From Pseudomonas knackmussii B13 (GTDB lineage Bacteria > Pseudomonadota > Gammaproteobacteria > Pseudomonadales > Pseudomonadaceae), in NCBI RefSeq assembly GCF_000689415.1, contig NZ_HG322950.1, positions 4,781,501-4,845,500 on the forward strand: a DNA stretch of 64,000 nucleotides, written 5' to 3'. Both the position numbers and the translations under genes were made by a program. Of this stretch, positions 1 through 7,668 are shown piece by piece; within the stretch, counting starts at the first letter, position 1; each line of letters opens with the position of its first letter. The notes under the pieces are model-generated. The model had not been told where the DNA came from, ran no database searches, and saw only the letters and a program-made list of their open reading frames with translations.

Positions 1-83
1 GGCACGGCCTCCTGTTCGAGGAACTTGCGCACGCTGTCGCGGAACAACTCGTGATCGGAACTGAACAGGGTTCTGGGGATCAT
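1..83 (-). CDS. Acyl-CoA dehydrogenase, N-terminal fragment (runs off window)
   Basis: Only the first 27 or so codons are inside the window. They begin MIPRTLFSSDHELFRDSVRK, which is typical of the helical N-terminus of FAD-dependent acyl-CoA dehydrogenases that oxidise fatty acyl-CoA. An excellent ribosome binding site (AGGAGGT, in CACCAGGAGGTGACC just before the ATG) fixes the start. It is transcribed away from the GlxA-type regulator that follows, and this pairing matches PA4435/PA4436 of P. aeruginosa from memory. The regulator may control it. The substrate class cannot be judged from this fragment. Confidence 0.8.
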   Translation of the reverse strand, partial: MIPRTLFSSDHELFRDSVRKFLEQEAV

Positions 84-229
84 GGTCACCTCCTGGTGCC
101 GTGCTGATGCCATCGAAGGGCCGAATGTAGGGCGCGCCCCGACATCGCGCACTGGACACATGCGACAAAAAATAAGACGATCCAGCCGCGATTTGACCAG
201 ATAAGCGTCAAACGCTGCGATCAACAACA

Positions 230-1240
230 ATGACAAGAAAGATGCCTGAACTCTCCGTATCCCCGCTCAACCGGGTCAGTATCCTTGCGACCGATGGCGT
301 CTTCGCCTCCACCCTCATGCAGGCCAGGGACTTCCTCCACATGGCCAGCCTGCGCTTCGGCAGACAGGAAGGCCTGGGCCTGACCCCACTCCTGCAAACC
401 CGCATCGTCAGCCCCGACGGCCAGCCCGTGAAGGCGTTCAGCGGCGACCTGCTCTCCGTGGACGGCGCCCTCGACGATTCCGAACTGGTCATAGTCCCGG
501 CCTTCTGGGGCGACTTCGACCAACTGCTCGAACGTTATCCACAAGTGGTGCCCTGGCTGCGCCAGCGGCATGCCGCCGGCAGCGCGATCAGCAGCGAGGC
601 CACCGGCGTCTACTGGCTGGCCGAAGCCGGGCTGCTCGACGGCAAGGAAGCGACCACCTACTGGCGCTTCTTCGACGCCTTCGCCGCTCGCTATCCGGCC
701 GTGCTGCTCAACCGCGAGAAGCACATCACCGACGCCGACAACCTCTACAGCGCCAGTGGCGTGACCTCCTCGCGCGACCTCTACCTCTACCTGATCGAGC
801 GCTTCTGCGGCTCCAGCGTGGCGCAAGGCGTATCGCGAGACATCCTCTTCGAAGTGCAGCGCAGCTACACCCCGGGCCGCCTCGGCTTCGGCGGGCAGAA
901 GCTGCACCACGACCCGGCGATCCTGCAGGTGCAGCAGTGGCTGGAGGAGCACTACGCCGAGAAATTCCGCTTCGAGGACGTGGCCCGCGATCACGGCATG
1001 AGCATCCGCAACTTCATGCGGCGCTTCCAGGCGGCCACAGGCGACAAGCCGCTGCACTACCTGCAGCGGCTGCGCATCGAGACCGCACGCGGCTTGCTGT
1101 CGACCACGCGCAAGAGCATCAAGACCATCAGCTATGAGGTCGGCTACGACGACGCGAGCTTCTTCGCCCGGTTGTTCCGCCAGCACACGAAGCTCTCGCC
1201 CAACCATTTCCGCAATCAGTACCGGCGGAAGGAAGCCTGA
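230..1240 (+). CDS. GlxA-family AraC-type transcriptional regulator (DJ-1/PfpI-like plus HTH)
   Basis: The 336-residue protein has the two-part GlxA layout. Residues about 15-190 form a DJ-1/PfpI glutamine-amidotransferase-like domain (LLSVDGALDDSELVIVPAF and SEATGVYWLAEAGLLDG). Residues about 225-330 form an AraC helix-turn-helix pair ending in the signature YEVGYDDASFFARLFRQHTK. Where enzymatic family members have the nucleophile Cys before TG, this protein has Ala, so the domain is probably a ligand sensor and not an enzyme. It is divergent from the acyl-CoA dehydrogenase across about 146 bp and may regulate it. A second ATG at 242 is an alternative start, and neither has a strong ribosome binding site. 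The effector is unknown. Confidence 0.88.
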   Translation: MTRKMPELSVSPLNRVSILATDGVFASTLMQARDFLHMASLRFGRQEGLGLTPLLQTRIVSPDGQPVKAFSGDLLSVDGALDDSELVIVPAFWGDFDQLLERYPQVVPWLRQRHAAGSAISSEATGVYWLAEAGLLDGKEATTYWRFFDAFAARYPAVLLNREKHITDADNLYSASGVTSSRDLYLYLIERFCGSSVAQGVSRDILFEVQRSYTPGRLGFGGQKLHHDPAILQVQQWLEEHYAEKFRFEDVARDHGMSIRNFMRRFQAATGDKPLHYLQRLRIETARGLLSTTRKSIKTISYEVGYDDASFFARLFRQHTKLSPNHFRNQYRRKEA

Positions 1241-1246
1241 AACACG

Positions 1247-1261
1247 CCATCCGTAGGATGG
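1247..1261. repeat. Short perfect hairpin after the regulator gene
   Basis: CCATCC-GTA-GGATGG forms a 6-bp perfect stem directly after the GlxA-type gene. No T-run follows, so it is a weak terminator candidate. The GTAGGATGGG wording resembles degraded intergenic palindromes common in pseudomonads. Confidence 0.35.
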
Positions 1262-1331
1262 GTCCCGTAGCGGGGGCGGCTGCCTATGATCGGAGCCGCC
1301 CCTCGCAGAACAAAAACCACGGGATCTCGCC

Positions 1332-2291
1332 ATGCGCCGCCTACTGCTCGTCCTGCTCACCTGCCTGTGCCTGCCCGCCCTGGGCGCGGACAACTGGAAA
1401 CCCTTCCCCTACGACCAGAGCGCCTTCGACTACTCCGGCGACAAGCTGCGCGCCGCCTGGCCGCGCCTGACCCGAGGTTTCGGCGGCTACCCATTCCCCG
1501 ACGCCACCTGGGTGACGAAGATGGCCGCCGCTCATCCCGACGCGGTCGCCAAGACCGTGGCCAGTGGCAGCGGCTTCAGCGGCAAACCGGAAGAAGCCCG
1601 GACCTACGCCGAGAAGCTGCAGGATGTGTGGCGCAAGGTGTTCCGCGGCGACTTCGCCCAGGCCAAGCAAGACGGCCTAGCCCTCGGCGTCGGCGGCCAG
1701 GTGCCCGCCATGTTCGCCCAGGTGCTCTATGCCATGTTCCTCGCCCCGGCTTCGGACAAGCAGCAGCTACTCGAGGAAGTGATCAGCTACACCGACCAGG
1801 CCGGCCCGTTGCTCAATGCCGACCCGATCGCCCAGTTCGGTCGCGCCTACGCCAAGGCACGCCTGGCCGAAGAACTGCCGGTACCGGTGGTGCTCAAGCG
1901 CGGCTACACCGGCGAGATCCCCAAGGAACTGGATGCCATCCTCGCCGAGCGCCCCAACCAGCCGTTCGCCCTCGCCCTCTACGGCGGTTACCAGGCCGGC
2001 GTGATCCGCAAGGTCGGCAAGCTGGTCGGTCGCATGACCTACGGCGTCAGCGCCGACCAGATGGAGCAGTACTTCGCCCGCTCCTTCCGCGCCAGCGACG
2101 ACCTGCCGATCGGCCACTACGAATACGCCAATGCACTGGGCTACGTGTATGGCGACGACCAGCACGAAAAGGCGCTGGAGCAACTTAGGAAAGCCGTGGC
2201 GATCAAGCCGATCAATGCCATGGAAGCGCTGGAAGTCGCGCGCGCCAAGCAGCTGTTGAAGACGGCCGAGGAACAGACCGCGCAGCGCTGA
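1332..2291 (+). CDS. Conserved exported protein of unknown function
   Basis: The 319-residue protein starts with a clear Sec signal peptide (MRRLLLVLLTCLCLPALGAD, cleavage near ALGA-DN), so it is probably periplasmic. The rest is Ala/Leu-rich and helical. The C-terminal third (YEYANALGYVYGDDQHEKALEQL, then LRKAVAIKPINAMEALEVARAKQ, read across the join) looks like a tetratricopeptide-type helical repeat, but I cannot assign a family. Its position, upstream of and convergent with zapE, matches PA4437 from memory. A strong bidirectional terminator follows. No function is assigned. Confidence 0.75.
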   Translation: MRRLLLVLLTCLCLPALGADNWKPFPYDQSAFDYSGDKLRAAWPRLTRGFGGYPFPDATWVTKMAAAHPDAVAKTVASGSGFSGKPEEARTYAEKLQDVWRKVFRGDFAQAKQDGLALGVGGQVPAMFAQVLYAMFLAPASDKQQLLEEVISYTDQAGPLLNADPIAQFGRAYAKARLAEELPVPVVLKRGYTGEIPKELDAILAERPNQPFALALYGGYQAGVIRKVGKLVGRMTYGVSADQMEQYFARSFRASDDLPIGHYEYANALGYVYGDDQHEKALEQLRKAVAIKPINAMEALEVARAKQLLKTAEEQTAQR

Positions 2292-2347
2292 GTCCGCGGC
2301 AGGATGCACGAGCGGATCTCGTCCGCGAATCCACCCAGCAAGAACGA

Positions 2348-2376
2348 AAAAGGGCTGCCATTGGGCAGCCCTTTTT
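2348..2376. terminator. Bidirectional terminator between the exported-protein gene and zapE
   Basis: AAA-GGGCTGCC-ATTG-GGCAGCCC-TTTTT: an 8-bp perfect stem with A-run and T-run flanks. It can serve both the plus-strand exported-protein gene and the minus-strand zapE, whose stop codon is at 2396. Confidence 0.9.
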
Positions 2377-2395
2377 ACTTGCAGCACTGCTGCCG

Positions 2396-3490
2396 TCAGG
2401 GACGGTGCGGGCGGCTGAGGAACTCGTGGGACTGCATTTCCAGCAGGCGGCTGAGGGTGCGCTGGAACTCGAACTCCAGGCGGCCGCCAACGTACAGGTC
2501 TTTCAGCTCGACCTCGGCGGAGATGATCAGCTTGACGTTGCGATCGTAGAACTCGTCCACCAGGTTGATGAAACGGCGCGCCAGGTCATCCCTGGCCGGG
2601 TTCATCTGCTCGACGTTGGAGATCAGCACCGCGTGATAGATCTTCGCCAGCTCGATGTAATCGTTCTGACTGCGCGGACCGTCGCACAGCTCACGGAACT
2701 CGAACCAGGCCACGTCGTCGCAGGTCAGGCGTGCGCGGATCGGACGGTTCTCGATGATCAGCACGTCGTCGCGGATCGCCGCGGCGCAGTCCGGGGTGAG
2801 CTTGTTGAAGTCACGGGACATGGCCTGCTCGGCCTGCTCGGTCAGCGGCCAGTGGTACAGCTCGGCCTGCTCGAGGGCACGCAGTCGGTAATCCACGCCG
2901 CTGTCGACGTTGACCACTTCGGTGTACTGCTTGACCAGTGCGATGGCCGGCAGGAAGCGGGCGCGCTGCAGGCCGTCCTTGTACAGACCGTCCGGCACGA
3001 TGTTGGAGGTCGCCACCAGGCTGACGCCGTTCTTGAACAGCTCCTCGAGCAGGGTCGCGAGGATCATGGCGTCGGTGATGTCGGAGACGAAGAATTCGTC
3101 GAAGCAGATCACCCGGGCCTCTTCGGCGAAGCGCTTGCCGATGATGGTCAGCGGGTTCTTCTCGCCCTTGAGGGTCTTCATTTCCTCGTGGACGCGCTTC
3201 ATGAAGCGGTGGAAGTGCGTACGCATCTTCTGCTTGAACGGCAGTGCGTCGAAGAAGGTGTCCACCAGATAGGTCTTGCCGCGACCGACGCCACCCCAGA
3301 AATACAGGCCCTTGACTGGACCACTGGGCTTCTTGCCGAGCAGCTTGCCGAACAGCCCTGGCTTGGCCTGGTCGGCTGCCAGCAGCTCGTCGTACAGGCG
3401 TTGCAGATGCCTTACGGCATTGGCCTGTGCAGCATCGTGGAAGAAATCGGGACGTTTGAGGTCTTCCTGGTAGCGCTGAAGGGGCGTCAT
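2396..3490 (-). CDS. zapE: Cell division protein ZapE / AFG1-family ATPase
   Basis: ZapE is an ATPase that associates with the FtsZ ring. The family is related to mitochondrial AFG1/LACE1. The protein has a Walker A (GGVGRGKTYL), a Walker B (VICFDEFFVSDI, with the family's DEF) and a sensor-like region (LVATSNIVPDGLYKDGLQR). I chose the ATG at 3490 (MTPLQRYQEDLKRPDFF, about 364 residues, usual family length) over the TTG four codons upstream, because the sequence from MTPLQ on is the conserved part. No strong ribosome binding site is visible. trpS lies upstream on the same strand, separated by a hairpin. Confidence 0.93.
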   Translation of the reverse strand: MTPLQRYQEDLKRPDFFHDAAQANAVRHLQRLYDELLAADQAKPGLFGKLLGKKPSGPVKGLYFWGGVGRGKTYLVDTFFDALPFKQKMRTHFHRFMKRVHEEMKTLKGEKNPLTIIGKRFAEEARVICFDEFFVSDITDAMILATLLEELFKNGVSLVATSNIVPDGLYKDGLQRARFLPAIALVKQYTEVVNVDSGVDYRLRALEQAELYHWPLTEQAEQAMSRDFNKLTPDCAAAIRDDVLIIENRPIRARLTCDDVAWFEFRELCDGPRSQNDYIELAKIYHAVLISNVEQMNPARDDLARRFINLVDEFYDRNVKLIISAEVELKDLYVGGRLEFEFQRTLSRLLEMQSHEFLSRPHRP

Positions 3491-3509
3491 GATCGGTAGC
3501 AAGGCAACG

Positions 3510-3540
3510 AAAACGGGGCCGACACTTTAGCGACGGCCCC
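3510..3540 (-). terminator. Likely terminator of trpS (minus strand)
   Basis: On the minus strand GGGGCCG - 12-nt loop - CGGCCCC is followed by GTTTTCGTT. The stem is GC-rich and the T-run imperfect. It lies between trpS and zapE and would separate their transcripts. Confidence 0.65.
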
Positions 3541-3584
3541 GCTTCTTGGCAATCAGCCATCCGTCGAGGATGGCCGCCTGCGGT

Positions 3585-4931
3585 TTACTCCTGCGGCGCC
3601 AGCGCCTCGCGTACGCGTTCGATCGCGGCATCGCGCGCCGCGGCATCGGCGAACTCGGGGCTCTGCGCCACGGCCGCGCCGTCCAGCCAGAGCGCGAAAG
3701 CGTTGCCTTCAGCGCGCAGGTCCAGGGCTTCGCCACTTTGCAGGCGCTTGCTCACCGCGCCAGCGGACTTGCCGTCAGCGAAGGAGGACGACAACAACAG
3801 CTGCTCACCGGCGGCATCCAGCAAGCGGAAACGGAAGCTGCCGTCGTCGTCGCGGAAGCTGACGATGCGTGCGCTCTTGGCCGCTTTCTTCTTGCCTTCG
3901 CCGGCCACTTGCGCCTGCTCGCGGAACGAGCGCAGGCCCACCGACTCGCGCAGCTCGCCGAGGAACGGCGTGGCAATGCGACGTGCCTTGGCGGCGCCGG
4001 CCAGGAGGATGTCCTCCAGGTCGCCCGGGCGGGCAATCAGCGTGTGGTAGCGCTCGCGGGCTTCGCCCAGCTCGCTTTCCAACAGCTCGTACAGGCGCTG
4101 CTTGGCTTCGCCCCAGGCCAGGCCGTCGAGCAGCGCGGCGCGGAAATCCGCGAGCTGAGCGGCAGTGGCGAAGGCCTGATAGAGGGTGAACAGGTGGGCG
4201 TTGTCCGGGTCCTTCGGCTCGCCCGGCGCGCGCGAGTCGGTGACGATGCGGGCGATGGCGTCCTTGAGCTGCTTGCTGCTGCCGAACAGCGGGATGGTGT
4301 TGTCGTAGCTCTTGGACATCTTGCGACCGTCCAGGCCCGGCAGGGTCGCCACGTCTTCCTCGATCACCGCTTCGGGCAGGGTGAAGAGTTCCTTGCCGTT
4401 GCCGAACAGGTGGTTGAAGCGCTGGCCGATGTCGCGGGCCATTTCCACGTGCTGGATCTGGTCGCGGCCGACCGGCACCTTGTGCGCGTTGAACATCAGG
4501 ATGTCCGCGGCCATCAGCACCGGGTAGCTGTACAGGCCCATGGTGACGCCGGCGTCCGGGTCTTCGCCGGCCTCGACGTTCTTGTCCACCGAGGCCTTGT
4601 ACGCGTGGGCGCGGTTGAGCAGGCCCTTGGCCGAGACGCAGGTCAGCAGCCAGGTGAGCTCGGGGATTTCGGGAATGTCGGACTGGCGATAGAAAGTCGC
4701 CTTATCGGCATCCAGGCCGCAGGCCAGCCAGGTGGCGGCGATCTCCAGGCGCGAACGCTGGATGCGCTGCGGGTCGTCGCACTTGATCAGCGCGTGGTAG
4801 TCGGCCAGGAAGTAGAAGGAATCTGCCTGCAGGTCGCGGCTGGCGACGATTGCCGGGCGGATGGCGCCGGCGTAGTTGCCCAGGTGCGGGGTGCCGGTGG
4901 TGGTAATGCCGGTGAGGATGCGGGTCGTCAT
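3585..4931 (-). CDS. trpS: Tryptophan-tRNA ligase with C-terminal extension
   Basis: This class I aminoacyl-tRNA synthetase charges tRNA-Trp. The HIGH-like motif is at THLGNYAGAI (residues about 14-23) and KMSKS at GRKMSKSYDN (about 200). The catalytic and anticodon parts correspond to the usual 330-residue enzyme. The protein is 448 residues, with a Lys-rich linker (GEGKKKAAKSAR) and about 95 extra residues. That tail reads as two degenerate copies of a YegP/DUF1508-like fold: FRDDDGSFRFRLLDAAGEQ, then LDLRAEGNAFALWLDG. From memory, P. aeruginosa TrpS has the same length, so the extension appears native to the genus. The downstream neighbour is zapE. Confidence 0.96.
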   Translation of the reverse strand: MTTRILTGITTTGTPHLGNYAGAIRPAIVASRDLQADSFYFLADYHALIKCDDPQRIQRSRLEIAATWLACGLDADKATFYRQSDIPEIPELTWLLTCVSAKGLLNRAHAYKASVDKNVEAGEDPDAGVTMGLYSYPVLMAADILMFNAHKVPVGRDQIQHVEMARDIGQRFNHLFGNGKELFTLPEAVIEEDVATLPGLDGRKMSKSYDNTIPLFGSSKQLKDAIARIVTDSRAPGEPKDPDNAHLFTLYQAFATAAQLADFRAALLDGLAWGEAKQRLYELLESELGEARERYHTLIARPGDLEDILLAGAAKARRIATPFLGELRESVGLRSFREQAQVAGEGKKKAAKSARIVSFRDDDGSFRFRLLDAAGEQLLLSSSFADGKSAGAVSKRLQSGEALDLRAEGNAFALWLDGAAVAQSPEFADAAARDAAIERVREALAPQE

Positions 4932-4973
4932 GGGATACCAGAAATCAACGCGGAAAAATGAGCGGTCCGGATG

Positions 4974-5618
4974 TTAACCCGCGACGCCGGCCGGCGCGAG
5001 CCGGGGCTGCAGCAGGTCCTTGAGCTCGATCAGCTTGCCGTGGAAGAAGTGGCTGCATTCGGGCACGCGCAGCAGCTCGTGGGGCAGCGTCAGCGAATCG
5101 CTCCAAGCGTAGACGCGCGCCGGCGTCACCACCTCGTCATCTTCGGGCTGTACCACGGTGATCGGGCACTGACGCGGCAGATCGACCTCGAAACGCTCCA
5201 CAGGCGGCGCCAGCATGAACAGATGGCGCAGGGCGATGCCCTGCCCTTCCAGTCGCGCGGCGGCGTTGCCGGCGACGCAGGAGCCGAAGGAGAAGCCCAT
5301 CAGGGTCAGTGGCAGGCCGGGATGCTTGTCGCCCAGCCAGCGTGCGATAGCCAGGGCATCGTCGATCTCGCCACGGCCATCGGCGTAGGTCCCCGAGCTC
5401 TGGCCCACGCCACGGAAGTTGAAACGCAGGGTCGCGTAGCCGCTGTCACGGGCGATGCGCTGCAGGGTGGCGACCACCTTGTTCTGCATGGTGCCGGCGA
5501 AGAGCGGGTGCGGATGGCAGATCAGCGCCACCCCGACAGCATCCGGCGTATCCAGGTGCAAGGCTTCCAGCGGACCGTCGGGCCCATCGATGAACAGGGG
5601 AATTTCGCGGGTGGACAA
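4974..5618 (-). CDS. Alpha/beta hydrolase superfamily protein
   Basis: The 214-residue cytosolic alpha/beta hydrolase has the oxyanion region CHPHPLFAGTMQNKV, the nucleophile elbow GFSFGSC, an acidic loop (PEDDEVV) and a C-terminal His (CSHFFHG), so the Ser-Asp-His triad appears complete. This is the compact YfcG/COG2945-like group, whose substrates are mostly unknown. The start is a TTG preceded by GGAG at seven bases, and no ATG fits the conserved N-terminus. It lies 42 bp upstream of trpS on the same strand. The order matches PA4440 from memory. Confidence 0.85.
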   Translation of the reverse strand: MSTREIPLFIDGPDGPLEALHLDTPDAVGVALICHPHPLFAGTMQNKVVATLQRIARDSGYATLRFNFRGVGQSSGTYADGRGEIDDALAIARWLGDKHPGLPLTLMGFSFGSCVAGNAAARLEGQGIALRHLFMLAPPVERFEVDLPRQCPITVVQPEDDEVVTPARVYAWSDSLTLPHELLRVPECSHFFHGKLIELKDLLQPRLAPAGVAG

Positions 5619-5756
5619 ACAACAACTCCGTGACCCCGAAGCGGGTCGTCTCGTCTAGCTCGATACCGCGCCGATGCGGAGGCCTCGCCTCGTGGTGTAC
5701 AGCGCAGGTGCAAGCCGCTAACGTAAAGCAAAGCCGTCTATAGAGGAAGGATTCGC

Positions 5757-6200
5757 GTGGAACAGTCCCTCACCACCTGGTTGCTGCCGGTCATCGCCCT
5801 GTTCGTCGGAGCCGCCATCGGCTTCCTGATCGCTCGCGTGCTGCCCAATGCCGCCCCCAACAAGATGCAGCGCCAAGTGGACGATCTGCAGGACCGCTTC
5901 GACAGCTACCAGCGCGAAGTGGTGACCCATTTCAATACCACCGCCAGCCTGGTGAAGAAGCTCACCCAGAGCTATCAGGACGTACAGGAACACCTCTCCG
6001 AAAGCGCCGAGCGCCTGGCTCTCGACGAGCAGACCAAGCAGCGCCTGCTGGCTGCTCTGCACGCCGAAAACGCCTACCCCGAACGCCGCGAGCGCCTGAC
6101 GCCGCCAGCCGCCGGCGAAGCGCCGAAGGACTACGCGCCGAAGTCCGGCGAAGGCCCGGGCACGCTGGACGAAACCTATGGCCTGAAGCGCAAGCTGTAA
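5757..6200 (+). CDS. zapG: YhcB/ZapG-family (DUF1043) inner-membrane protein
   Basis: The 147-residue protein has one N-terminal transmembrane helix (LLPVIALFVGAAIGFLIARV), then a coiled coil (residues about 35-100, beginning MQRQVDDLQDRFDSYQREVV) and a Pro/Gly-rich tail. This matches the DUF1043 family (E. coli YhcB/ZapG), which links cell division, envelope synthesis and cell shape. The start is GTG, with AGGAAGGA five bases upstream. It is divergent from the hydrolase, matches PA4441 by position, and is followed by a perfect bidirectional terminator. Confidence 0.9.
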   Translation: MEQSLTTWLLPVIALFVGAAIGFLIARVLPNAAPNKMQRQVDDLQDRFDSYQREVVTHFNTTASLVKKLTQSYQDVQEHLSESAERLALDEQTKQRLLAALHAENAYPERRERLTPPAAGEAPKDYAPKSGEGPGTLDETYGLKRKL

Positions 6201-6214
6201 GCGCCGCAGTGACC

Positions 6215-6241
6215 AAAAGCCCCGCCTAGGCGGGGCTTTTT
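6215..6241. terminator. Terminator of zapG
   Basis: AAAAGCCCCGCC-TA-GGCGGGGCTTTTT is a 12-bp perfect inverted repeat ending in a T-run. It is symmetrical and therefore works in both directions. Confidence 0.95.
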
Positions 6242-6264
6242 CATGCCTGGAGGAATGTAACCTG

Positions 6265-6326
6265 CAGGAGCGAGCTTGCCCGCGAACAGCATCGCGCAAG
6301 ACGGTTCGCGAGCAAGCTCGCTGCTA
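6265..6326. repeat. REP-like inverted repeat pair next to the IS element
   Basis: Left arm 6265-6286 (CAGGAGCGAGCTTGCCCGCGAA) and right arm 6305-6326 are inverted copies matching at 19 of 22 positions, separated by 18 bp. The GGAGCGAGCTTGCYCGCGAA wording is typical of intergenic REP palindromes in Pseudomonas. Ten bases separate it from the left end of the IS element. Confidence 0.8.
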
Positions 6327-6335
6327 CGAAAAGCC

Positions 6336-6362
6336 TGTCTAGTCCTGAAATAGGTTTACACC
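6336..6362 (+). repeat. Left terminal inverted repeat of the IS3-family element
   Basis: The repeat begins TGTCTAGTCCTGAAATAGG and ends TTTACACC. It matches the complement of the right end with only a few mismatches. Confidence 0.88.
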
Positions 6363-6383
6363 TCTCAGGCCATGCTCCAGACC

Positions 6384-7181
6384 TCAGAACGCCCGATGCA
6401 CCGCATCGGGCGTTTTGTATTTCAGGGCCAGGTGAGGGCGCTCGCGGTTATAGATGTCGACGGCTTCACGCACCATGCGGCGCGCCTGCGCGAGGTCGGC
6501 GGGAGGATGCTCCAGCAACTCGTTCTTCAGGATGCCGTTGACGCGCTCAGCCAGCGCATTCTGGTAACAGTCGTAGCCGTCGGTCATCGAGCAGATTGCT
6601 CCGTGCTGCGCGTGCAGGCGTTGGTAAAGCCCCGAGCAGTACTGAATTCCTCGGTCGGAGTGATGCACCAGGGGTTCCTGCGTCGTGCGGCGCCGCAGGG
6701 CCTGGCTGTAGGCATGGGCCACCGACTCGGCGTGCAGGCTGTCGTGGACGTGATGGCCGACGATCTTGCGCGAATAGGCGTCGGTGACCAGGCTCAGGTA
6801 CAGCGGGCCGCTCTGGCTGGGCAGATAGGTGATGTCGGCAACCCAGACGCGCTCCGGCGCATCGGGCAAGACCTGTTGCGGCCCTGGCTTGAGCAGATTG
6901 GGATGGCGATGGAACCGGTGAAAACTGTGGGTGGTCTTGTGGTACGCCCGCTTGGGTCGAACCACCAGGCGGTGCTCGGCCAGCACCCGGAACAGGCGAT
7001 CGCGCCCAACTCGCAACGCGGCTTCCGCTTGCTGCTGCAACAGATAATGCAGCTTGCGTGCTCCCAGGCGCGGCTGACGCATCCGTACCTGCCGCACGAA
7101 CTGGGCGATCTGTCGATCCTGCTGGCTGCGCTGATCCGCCGCCCGGTTGCGCTGGTAGTACGCCTGGCGGCTGATGCCCAT
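6384..7181 (-). CDS. IS3-family transposase, OrfB (integrase catalytic domain)
   Basis: This catalytic half of an IS3-family transposase carries out strand transfer. The rve-type DDE residues are D116 (VWVADITYL), D176 (HHSDRGIQY) and E212 (NALAERVNG). The second D and the E are 35 residues apart, the family spacing. The first 50 residues look like the HTH_21 linker (SRQAYYQRN, RLGARKLHYLLQQ). The ATG at 7181 is only the first Met. The same frame is open upstream to the slippery site at 7247-7253, so the native product is probably an OrfAB fusion made by -1 frameshifting. The C-terminus has the usual YNRERPHLALKYKTP. Confidence 0.93.
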   Translation of the reverse strand: MGISRQAYYQRNRAADQRSQQDRQIAQFVRQVRMRQPRLGARKLHYLLQQQAEAALRVGRDRLFRVLAEHRLVVRPKRAYHKTTHSFHRFHRHPNLLKPGPQQVLPDAPERVWVADITYLPSQSGPLYLSLVTDAYSRKIVGHHVHDSLHAESVAHAYSQALRRRTTQEPLVHHSDRGIQYCSGLYQRLHAQHGAICSMTDGYDCYQNALAERVNGILKNELLEHPPADLAQARRMVREAVDIYNRERPHLALKYKTPDAVHRAF

Positions 7182-7204
7182 GAACTGGCAAGCCCTGCTA
7201 ACAC

Positions 7205-7606
7205 TCAGCGCTTGGACTTGCCTTTGCGTGAGGACTTGCCGGGACGCTTTTTTACGATCGAAACGCCGTAGTCATTCTTCAGCACATTCACCACGGCCTC
7301 GAAGAACTGCGCCTTCTGGCTCATCACCTCAAGCTGCTGCTCGAGTTCCTTGATGCGTTGTTCCGGGGTCAATGGCAATTTCGGGGTATTCATATCCGGG
7401 CTCCGAGCCTTTCGAAGGGAGGCGCCCTGGTTCCAGTCCTGCCGGCCATGCTTGCGTAACCACACCAGCACCGTCGAGCGGCCCTGGATGCCATAGCGGG
7501 CCTGAGCCTCCTTGTAGCTCATTTCCCCTTTTTCGACCTGGTCGACCACCGCCAGTTTAAAAGCCAGCGTGTAATCACGCTGGCTGCGACGAACACCTTC
7601 TGCCAT
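7205..7606 (-). CDS. IS3-family transposase, OrfA (helix-turn-helix and leucine zipper)
   Basis: The 133-residue DNA-binding half has the N-terminal HTH (RDYTLAFKLAVVDQVEKGE, YKEAQARYGIQGRSTVLVWL) that recognises the IS ends. A leucine-zipper helix follows at about residues 83-108 (EQRIKELEQQLEVMSQKAQFF). Near the C-terminus the codons GTA AAA AAG contain the slippery heptamer that can shift translation into orfB. Normal termination gives OrfA alone, which in IS3 elements acts mainly as a regulator. It has no recognisable cargo partner. Confidence 0.92.
   Translation of the reverse strand: MAEGVRRSQRDYTLAFKLAVVDQVEKGEMSYKEAQARYGIQGRSTVLVWLRKHGRQDWNQGASLRKARSPDMNTPKLPLTPEQRIKELEQQLEVMSQKAQFFEAVVNVLKNDYGVSIVKKRPGKSSRKGKSKR
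7247..7253 (-). promoter_or_regulatory. Programmed -1 ribosomal frameshift site (A AAA AAG)
   Basis: The heptamer A-AAA-AAG is in phase with the orfA frame (GTA AAA AAG CGT). After a one-base slip, reading continues GCG TCC CGG with no stop into orfB. This is the canonical IS3-family arrangement for making OrfAB transposase. Confidence 0.85.
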
Positions 7607-7632
7607 CGGGGCTCTCCTGAAATAAGGGCGAA

Positions 7633-7659
7633 GGTGTAAACCTTATTCAGGACGGGACA
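7633..7659 (-). repeat. Right terminal inverted repeat of the IS3-family element
   Basis: Read on the minus strand it begins TGTCCCGTCCTGAATAAGG and ends TTTACACC, pairing with the left end. GCC follows immediately outside, repeating the GCC outside the left end. Confidence 0.88.
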
Positions 7660-7668
7660 GCCCCCAAG

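Larger units (their letters stand above)
6336..7659 (-). mobile_element. Complete IS3-family insertion sequence, about 1324 bp
   Basis: The element has imperfect terminal inverted repeats beginning TGTC: 6336-6362 and the complement of 7633-7659, sharing GTCCTGAA..AGGTTTACACC. The bases GCC at 6333-6335 and again at 7660-7662 form a 3-bp target duplication, which fixes the ends. Inside are orfA (7205-7606) and orfB (6384-7181), with an A AAA AAG slippage heptamer between them. The DDE catalytic residues are intact and neither frame is broken, so the copy may be active. The subgroup is probably IS150-like, but I cannot name the element. It sits between the convergent zapG and cysNC, between their terminators, and disrupts no gene. 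Confidence 0.92.
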
